From assembly GCF_002386445.1 (NCBI RefSeq), contig NZ_DGIR01000021.1, positions 62,001 through 126,000 on the forward strand: a stretch of 64,000 nt of DNA, given 5' to 3'. Every line of letters starts with the position of its first letter. The first letter of the stretch is position 1. This stretch comes from Pseudomonas sp. UBA4617. GTDB taxonomy: Bacteria; Pseudomonadota; Gammaproteobacteria; Pseudomonadales; Pseudomonadaceae. This document shows positions 58,561 through 64,000 of this stretch, piece by piece. A model generated the notes under the pieces. The model saw nothing but the letters and a program-made list of their open reading frames with translations. It did no database searches and was not told the DNA's origin. The position numbers and the translations under genes are program-made.

Positions 58561-59778
58561 ATGAATACACCCGCCCTACGCATTACCTTGGTCAGCGAAA
58601 CCTTCCCACCGGAAATCAACGGCGTGGCCAACACCCTTGGCCGCCTCAGCGAGGGGCTGCGCCAGCGCGGCCACAAGGTCGAGGTGGTGCGCCCGCGCCA
58701 GGCCGGTGAAGGGCCGCTGTACAACGACCCGGAGCTGATGCTGTGCCGTGGCTGGCCGCTGCCTGGCTACCCTGGCTTGCAGTGGGGCGAAGTATCGATG
58801 CACAAACTGTTACGGCATTGGCGCCGGCAGCGCCCGGACGTGCTGTACATCGCCACTGAAGGGCCACTGGGGCTCAGCGCCCTGCGCGCCGCGCGCCGTC
58901 TGGGGGTGGCAGTGGTGAGTGGCTTTCATACCAATTTCCCACAGTATTCCGGCCAGTACGGGCTGGGCCTGCTGGCGCGCTTGCTTACCCATTACCTGCG
59001 CTGGTTCCATCGGCGTACAGCCACCACCCTGGTCCCCAGCCTCAGCCAGCGCCTGGAGCTTGAACGCCGTGGTTTCGAACGCCTGGAACTGCTGGCAAGG
59101 GGGGTCGATGCCTGCCTGTTCAACCCGGCGCGGCGTAGCCAGGCATTGCGCGACAGCTGGGGACTTGCCCCGGACGATATCGCCGTGCTGCATGTCGGTC
59201 GGTTGGCAGTGGAAAAGAACCTGGGCTTGCTGCGCCCCTGCCTGGACTCCCTGCAGAAGGCTTATCCACACAAACGCCTGCGCCTGATACTGGTGGGCGA
59301 TGGCCCGCAACGTACCGCCCTCCGCCAGCAGTTGCCCGAGGCCGTGTTCTGCGGCGCCCAGCGCGGCGAGCTGCTGGCCGAGCACTACGCCAGCGGTGAC
59401 TTGTTCCTGTTCCCGAGCCTGACCGAGACCTTTGGCAACGTGGTGCTCGAAGCCATGGCCTCGGGGCTGGCGGTGGTCGCCTATGACGAGGCGGCCGCAG
59501 CGCAGCATATTCGCCATGGCCACAGCGGTGCACTGGCCATGCCCGGGGACCAGGCGGCATTCGTCGATGCCGCCTGCTGGCTGCTGGAAGAAGCGGAAAC
59601 CTTGCGCCGGGTGCGCCTGAATGCACGGCAGCATGCCAGCCGCCAGGGCTGGCCGGCGATTGTCGAGCAATTCGAGGGTTACCTGTATAGCGCCTGCCAG
59701 CAAACCGGCCCGGCACCTGGACAAACAGAAGCAGCCACGCTCAGGGTCAAGCCCGGCTCAACAGCACCTCGCAGCTGA
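58561..59778 (+). CDS. GT4-family glycosyltransferase
   Basis: 405 residues. The N-terminal half begins MNTPALRITLVSETFPPEING, the C-terminal half has HVGRLAVEKNLGLL, LILVGDGPQRTAL and the SLTETFGNVVLEAMASGL acceptor/donor motif of retaining GT4 enzymes (PimB/MgdA/SqdX-like). It may glycosylate a lipid or phosphatidylinositol-like acceptor in the inner membrane. It stands alone, divergent from the PAS chemoreceptor with 177 bp between starts. Confidence 0.88.
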   Translation: MNTPALRITLVSETFPPEINGVANTLGRLSEGLRQRGHKVEVVRPRQAGEGPLYNDPELMLCRGWPLPGYPGLQWGEVSMHKLLRHWRRQRPDVLYIATEGPLGLSALRAARRLGVAVVSGFHTNFPQYSGQYGLGLLARLLTHYLRWFHRRTATTLVPSLSQRLELERRGFERLELLARGVDACLFNPARRSQALRDSWGLAPDDIAVLHVGRLAVEKNLGLLRPCLDSLQKAYPHKRLRLILVGDGPQRTALRQQLPEAVFCGAQRGELLAEHYASGDLFLFPSLTETFGNVVLEAMASGLAVVAYDEAAAAQHIRHGHSGALAMPGDQAAFVDAACWLLEEAETLRRVRLNARQHASRQGWPAIVEQFEGYLYSACQQTGPAPGQTEAATLRVKPGSTAPRS

Positions 59779-59867
59779 ACGATCAACGGATGCGTGCGCC
59801 CGTTCCCGACCAGCCAGCTCGACTCGTGATCACATGATGCCCAGGGCAGGTGCGGGTTGCCGGCGAT

Positions 59868-59884
59868 GGGCCGCAAAGCGGCCC
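59868..59884. repeat. Short REP-type hairpin
   Basis: GGGCCGC-AAA-GCGGCCC just past the glutathione peroxidase stop, between convergent genes; identical to the element at 54968-54984. Confidence 0.65.
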
Positions 59885-59892
59885 TGAGCTGG

Positions 59893-60375
59893 TCAGGCAA
59901 GCGCTTTTTCGATGGCCTGCACCACTGCCGGATCATCCGGTGCGGTGCGCGGCGAGAAGCGCGCCAGCACCCGCCCGTCCTTGCCCACCAGGAACTTCTC
60001 GAAGTTCCAGGTAATGTCGCCGGGGAACTCGGCACCCTCCCCCGCCAGCAGGCGATACAGCGAATGGCGGTGCGGCCCGTTGACTTCCAACTTGGCCCCC
60101 AGCGGGAAACTCACCCCATAGTTGAGGCTGCAGAACTCCTGGATTTCCTTTTCACTGCCCGGCTCCTGCCCGGCAAACTGGTTGCATGGCAGGCCAAGCA
60201 CATTGAAGCCTTTGTCCTTGTAGTCCTGGTAGAGGTTTTCCAGGGCTTTGTACTGCGGCGTGAGGCCACACTTGGAAGCAACGTTGACCACCAGCACCAC
60301 TTGGCCCTTGAAGGGGGCGAGAGGCAGCTCCCCGCCGTTCAGCGCGTCCAGTTTCAGGTCGTGAAATGCACTCAT
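59893..60375 (-). CDS. Glutathione/thiol peroxidase family protein
   Basis: 160 residues. Peroxidatic Cys36 is in NVASKCGLTPQY, followed by the catalytic Gln in PCNQFAGQEPGS and Trp in ITWNFEKFLV. Bacterial members often use thioredoxin rather than glutathione. Cys64 in LPCNQF could be a second redox residue. Peroxide reduction is likely. Confidence 0.92.
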   Translation of the reverse strand: MSAFHDLKLDALNGGELPLAPFKGQVVLVVNVASKCGLTPQYKALENLYQDYKDKGFNVLGLPCNQFAGQEPGSEKEIQEFCSLNYGVSFPLGAKLEVNGPHRHSLYRLLAGEGAEFPGDITWNFEKFLVGKDGRVLARFSPRTAPDDPAVVQAIEKALA

Positions 60376-60518
60376 GATGAATCCCTCTCAGGTTGCCGGT
60401 TGCCGCACAGGCGAATTGCGCCCACTAAAAAGGCGCCCGTCCAAGCCGCCCACCTCCCGAAGGAAGGCAAGTCGGCTTGCCCGAGCGCCTGGCGACTTTC
60501 TGAGCTTAGCGCAGAAAA

Positions 60519-61004
60519 TCAGTGGTGATGGCCACCTTCACCGTGGATGTGCCGGTGAGCGATTTCTTCGTCGCTGGCGTCACGCACGTTGACGACCTTG
60601 ACCTGGAAGGTCAGGCGCTGGCCGGCCAGCGGGTGGTTGCCGTCAACGGTGATGTCGTCGCCGTCGATGTCGCGGATGGTGACGATCTGCATCTGGCCAT
60701 CCGGCGCCGAAGCGTGGAACTGCATGCCCACTTCCAGCTCGTCGACACCCTCGAACAGGCTGCGGTTCAGGGTGCTGACCAGCTCGGCCAGGTATTCGCC
60801 GTAGGCATCTTCCGGCTCGACGGAAACGTTCAGCTCGTCACCGGCCTGCTTGCCTTCCAGAGCTTTTTCCAGGCCCGGGATGATGTTGCCGGCACCGTGC
60901 AGGTAAACCAGCGGCGCGCCACCGGCGGAGCTGTCGATGGTCTCCCCGGCGTCGTTGGTCAGGGTATAGTCGATGGAGACAGCCTTGTTGGCGGCGATCA
61001 GCAT
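60519..61004 (-). CDS. slyD: FKBP-type peptidyl-prolyl isomerase SlyD
   Basis: 161 residues starting MLIAANKAVSIDYTLTNDAG. The FKBP part with the IF insert (GEYLAELVSTLNRSLFEGVD) is followed by a short metal-binding tail HRHIHGEGGHHH, typical of SlyD, which binds nickel and helps hydrogenase and other protein maturation. The start overlaps that of the divergent DUF3565 gene. Confidence 0.94.
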   Translation of the reverse strand: MLIAANKAVSIDYTLTNDAGETIDSSAGGAPLVYLHGAGNIIPGLEKALEGKQAGDELNVSVEPEDAYGEYLAELVSTLNRSLFEGVDELEVGMQFHASAPDGQMQIVTIRDIDGDDITVDGNHPLAGQRLTFQVKVVNVRDASDEEIAHRHIHGEGGHHH

Positions 61005-61305
61005 GGGGCAAGACCTTTTGCAAAAGAATGTAGAGCGGACAAGTGTAACCAAGCCATCGTCCGATTGCGACCGCACTGCGGACGAGCAGCGGCCCATCAG
61101 TCGGATCACCGGCTTCCACCAGGACGAGGAAGGCCACTGGGTGGCCGAACTGTCCTGCGGCCATACCCAGCATCTGCGCCACCAGCCGCCGTGGCAGGCA
61201 CGCCCCTGGGTGCTGGACCCGGCCCAGCGCGCGCAGCGCATCGGCCAGCCTTTCACGTGTGGCTGGTGCGCACAGGGGGCCGATAGCGCTACCCTTGGCC
61301 GTTGA
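61003..61305 (+). CDS. DUF3565-family small protein
   Basis: 100 residues if it begins at MGQDLLQKNVERTSV (61003); an ATG ten codons earlier is also in frame, and the conserved part starts only at RITGFHQDEEGHWVAELSCG (about residue 34). CGHTQHLRHQPPW and FTCGWC suggest a zinc-binding fold. Function unknown. Its start overlaps slyD's on the opposite strand, so the true start is uncertain. It stops 31 bp before pta. Confidence 0.7.
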   Translation: MGQDLLQKNVERTSVTKPSSDCDRTADEQRPISRITGFHQDEEGHWVAELSCGHTQHLRHQPPWQARPWVLDPAQRAQRIGQPFTCGWCAQGADSATLGR

Positions 61306-61336
61306 TTTCTTGCACCGCTTATTTCGAGAAGCACGC

Positions 61337-63424
61337 ATGCAGACATTTTTCATTGCGCCGACCGACTTCGGTGTCGGCCTCACCTCCATCAGCCTCGGCC
61401 TGGTACGTACCTTGGAACGCGCCGGCCTGAAGGTTGGCTTCTTCAAGCCGATCGCCCAGCCCCACCCCGGTGATACCGGCCCCGAACGCTCCACCGAACT
61501 GGTCGCCCGTACCCACGGCATCAAGCCACCGGTACCGCTGAGCCTGGCCCACGTCGAGCGCATGCTCGGCGAAGGCCAGCTGGACGAACTGCTCGAGGAA
61601 ATCATCCGCCTGTACCAGCAAGCCTGCATCGGCAACGACGTGGTAGTGGTCGAAGGCATGGTGCCAACGCGCCACGCCAGTTATGCGGCGCGGGTCAACC
61701 TGCACCTGGCGAAGAGCCTGGATGCCGAGGTGATCCTGGTCTCGGCACCGGAAAACGAAGTACTCAGCGAGCTGTCTGGCCGGGTCGAACTGCAGGCGCA
61801 GCTGTTCGGCGGCCCGCGTGATCCGAAAGTGCTCGGGGTGATCCTCAACAAGGTGCGCACCGACGAAAGCATGGCGGAGTTTTCCGCGCGCCTGCGCGAG
61901 CACTCGCCGCTGCTGCGCGGCGACGACTTCCGCCTGCTCGGTTGCATCCCCTACCAAGCGGAACTGAACGCCCCGCGCACCCGCGACGTGGCCGACCTGC
62001 TCGGCGCCCAGGTACTCAACGCCGGTGACTACGAGCAGCGGCGCATGAGCAAGATCATCATCTGCGCACGCACCGTGGCCAATACGGTGCCGCTGCTGAC
62101 TTCGGGCACGCTGGTGGTCACCCCGGGCGACCGCGACGACATCATCCTCGCCGTCAGCCTCGCGGCGATCAACGGCGTACCGCTGGCCGGCCTGCTGCTG
62201 ACCAGCGACAGCAAGCCTGACGCACGCATCCTGGGCCTGTGCCGTGGCGCCCTGCAGGCAGGCCTGCCGATCCTGTCGGTCAGTACCGGTTCGTACGACA
62301 CCGCCAACCAACTCAACTCGCTGAACCGGGAAATCCCGGTGGACGACCGCGAGCGCGCCGAGTTCATCACCGATTTCGTCGCCAGCCACCTCGACGCGGC
62401 CTGGTTGCACCAGCGTTGCGGTACTCCGCGCGAACTACGCCTGTCACCGGCCGTGTTCCGCTACCAGTTGATCCAGCGGGCGCAGCAGGCCAACAAGCGT
62501 ATCGTCCTGCCGGAAGGCGCCGAGCCGCTGCTGGTACAGGCTGCGGCCATCTGCCAGGCCCGTGGCATCGCCCGCTGCGTGCTGCTGGCCAAGCCCGAGG
62601 ACGTCGACGCCGTGGCACGTGCCCAGGGCATCACCTTGCCGCCAGGCCTGGAAATCCTCGACCCGGAGCTGATCCGCGGGCGCTATGTGGAACCGATGGT
62701 CGAACTGCGCAAGAGCAAGAACCTCAATGCGCCGATGGCCGAGCAGCAACTGGAAGACCCGGTGGTGATCGGCACCATGATGCTGGCGCTGGACGAAGTG
62801 GATGGGCTGGTCTCGGGCCTGGTGCATTCGACTGCCAACACCATCCGCCCGGCCCTGCAGCTGATCAAGACCGCACCCGGTTCGAGCCTGGTGTCGTCGG
62901 TGTTCTTCATGTTGTTCCCGGAACAGGTGCTGGTGTACGGCGACTGCGTGATGAACCCGCACCCGAGCGCTGCCGAACTGGCCGAAATCGCCCGGCAGAG
63001 CGCCGACTCGGCGCAGGCATTCGGCATCGCACCGCGGGTGGCGATGATCAGTTACTCAAGCGATTCGGCCAGCGACGAGGAAGTCGAGAAAGTGCGCGAA
63101 GCGACCCGCCTGGCGCAGGCTGCGACAGAGGCGCTGCTGATCGATGGGCCGTTGCAGTATGACGCCGCAGCCAACCCGGCGATTGCCCGGCAGCTGGCGC
63201 CAGACAGCCCGGTGGCCGGGCGTGCCACGGTGTTCGTGTTCCCCGACCTGAATACCGGCAACACCACGCACAAGGCGGTGCAGCGCAGCACCGACGGCGT
63301 CAGCCTGGGGCCCATGCTGCAGGGGCTGCGCAAGCCAGTGAACGACTTGCCGCGCGGGGCGCAGGTAGACGATATCGTGCATACCATCGCCCTTACGGCG
63401 ATCCAGGCCAGCGTGACGGGTTAG
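61337..63424 (+). CDS. pta: Phosphate acetyltransferase
   Basis: Interconverts acetyl-CoA and acetyl phosphate. The 695 residues are the long form: an N-terminal P-loop-like/BioD-type domain (MQTFFIAPTDFGVGLTSISL), a central DRTGG domain and the C-terminal PTA domain (LVSGLVHSTANTIRPALQLIKT and FVFPDLNTGN). Upstream in-frame codons were rejected because they overlap the DUF3565 gene. The usual partner ackA is not in the window; it may lie elsewhere. Confidence 0.95.
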   Translation: MQTFFIAPTDFGVGLTSISLGLVRTLERAGLKVGFFKPIAQPHPGDTGPERSTELVARTHGIKPPVPLSLAHVERMLGEGQLDELLEEIIRLYQQACIGNDVVVVEGMVPTRHASYAARVNLHLAKSLDAEVILVSAPENEVLSELSGRVELQAQLFGGPRDPKVLGVILNKVRTDESMAEFSARLREHSPLLRGDDFRLLGCIPYQAELNAPRTRDVADLLGAQVLNAGDYEQRRMSKIIICARTVANTVPLLTSGTLVVTPGDRDDIILAVSLAAINGVPLAGLLLTSDSKPDARILGLCRGALQAGLPILSVSTGSYDTANQLNSLNREIPVDDRERAEFITDFVASHLDAAWLHQRCGTPRELRLSPAVFRYQLIQRAQQANKRIVLPEGAEPLLVQAAAICQARGIARCVLLAKPEDVDAVARAQGITLPPGLEILDPELIRGRYVEPMVELRKSKNLNAPMAEQQLEDPVVIGTMMLALDEVDGLVSGLVHSTANTIRPALQLIKTAPGSSLVSSVFFMLFPEQVLVYGDCVMNPHPSAAELAEIARQSADSAQAFGIAPRVAMISYSSDSASDEEVEKVREATRLAQAATEALLIDGPLQYDAAANPAIARQLAPDSPVAGRATVFVFPDLNTGNTTHKAVQRSTDGVSLGPMLQGLRKPVNDLPRGAQVDDIVHTIALTAIQASVTG

Positions 63425-63429
63425 AAACC

Positions 63430-63448
63430 GGGGCTGCTTTGCAGCCCC
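63430..63448. repeat. Short REP-type hairpin
   Basis: GGGGCTGC-TTT-GCAGCCCC between convergent pta and the OmpA-family gene, a complement of the 4058-4074 type. Confidence 0.65.
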
Positions 63449-63457
63449 AGGTATCGG

Positions 63458-64000
63458 TCAGGGATACTGCTGAACCTGGCCCTGCTGGTCATACTGCTGA
63501 CCCGGAATCGGCTTCAGGTTCACTTCCACCCGACGGTTCTGTGCACGCCCGTTGGCATCGGCGTTGCTGGCGATCGGCTGATCCGGGCCCATGCCGCGTA
63601 CCGAAATTCGCGAGGCGTCCACGCCCTGCGAGGTCAGGTAGGTGCTGACCGCCTGCGCGCGACGCTGGGACAGGTCCATGTTGTGCTGGCGGCTGCCGGT
63701 GCTGTCGGTGAAGCCGACCACTTCGATGGTGTTCTGGTTGAACTGCTTGAACGAGCTGGCCAGGTTGTTCAGCGGCGAATAGAAGCTTGGCGCGATGTTG
63801 GCCGAGTCGGTGGCGAAGGTGATGTTGCCCGGCATGATCAGCTTGATCTGGTCACCCTGGCGCTGCACTTCCACACCGGTGTTGGCCATTTGCGCGCGCA
63901 GCTCGGCTTCCTGCTTGTCGGCGTAGTAGCCATAACCGGCTGCAGCGGCACCCACGGCGGCGGCGCCGATCAGCGCACCCTTGCCCCGGTTGTTGTGGTC
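63458..64000 (-). CDS. OmpA-family protein with glycine-zipper region (N-terminus outside window)
   Basis: The visible part (about 180 codons) starts in a glycine-rich membrane segment (GALIGAAAVGAAAAGYGYYAD) and ends with an OmpA C-terminal peptidoglycan-binding domain: IEVVGFTDSTGSRQHNMDLSQRRAQAV and GPDQPIASNADANGRAQNRRVEV (seen in parts). The gene continues to the right. It looks like a YiaD/OmpA-type outer-membrane lipoprotein or glycine-zipper protein, anchored to the cell wall. Confidence 0.85.
   Translation of the reverse strand, partial: DHNNRGKGALIGAAAVGAAAAGYGYYADKQEAELRAQMANTGVEVQRQGDQIKLIMPGNITFATDSANIAPSFYSPLNNLASSFKQFNQNTIEVVGFTDSTGSRQHNMDLSQRRAQAVSTYLTSQGVDASRISVRGMGPDQPIASNADANGRAQNRRVEVNLKPIPGQQYDQQGQVQQYP

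Overview
The window looks like a core-chromosome segment of a Pseudomonas of the P. putida group. It is GC-rich and densely coded. It carries a cyo cytochrome bo3 operon, a FruB-FruK-FruA fructose PTS diverging from a Cra-type regulator, an isc cluster, queA-tgt-yajC-secDF, trmJ-suhB, hmpA facing a NorR-type regulator, and P. putida-style REP hairpins between genes. The species call is inference from gene content and order as I know them; no database was searched. I see no prophage, insertion sequence, integrase, CRISPR array or toxin-antitoxin locus.

Layout. 1-3 kb: iscS (cut by the left edge) and iscR with a good promoter and two IscR-like sites, then cysE and trmJ. 3-10 kb: suhB, a glycine-zipper envelope protein, and the minus-strand block queA-tgt-yajC-secD-secF, with a tRNA-Leu(CAA) upstream. 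10.5-14.1 kb: a possible amino-acid catabolic cassette (LysR regulator; divergent FAD amine/D-amino-acid oxidoreductase, RidA-like deaminase and solute-binding protein). 14-24.9 kb: an acetyltransferase, a bestrophin-like channel, a phosphonate-type ABC importer (PhnC, PhnD and two PhnE) diverging from selD-selU, then small membrane, GNAT and cysteine-cluster proteins and a lipase-like alpha/beta hydrolase. 25-32.3 kb: alaC, cyoABCDE and dsbB. 32.8-36.7 kb: flavohaemoglobin hmpA, the divergent sigma54 activator NorR, and cheV. 36.7-42.4 kb: small exported proteins, an OprD-family porin, a diguanylate cyclase and small DUF proteins. 42.5-49.3 kb: fruBKA and cra. 49.3-64 kb: a TatD-like nuclease, ampD-ampE, a DUF1631 protein, nadC, trxB, cysZ, a PAS-PAS chemoreceptor-type protein, a glycosyltransferase, glutathione peroxidase, slyD, pta and an OmpA-family protein cut by the right edge.

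Several units respond to oxygen, NO or redox state. IscR controls Fe-S assembly, an ANR/FNR box lies upstream of cyo, and NorR with a sigma54 promoter faces hmpA. Carbon control appears as a 12-bp Cra operator between fruB and cra and an AAnAAnAA Crc/Hfq-type motif at the start of the solute-binding protein gene.

Most of this is ordinary housekeeping DNA, and I found no clearly new multi-gene system. The best leads are the PhnCDEE importer sharing a promoter region with selD-selU, the oxidase/RidA/solute-binding-protein cassette with its inverted-repeat operator, the alpha/beta hydrolase at 23.7-24.8 kb, and tandem palindromes between trxB and cysZ.
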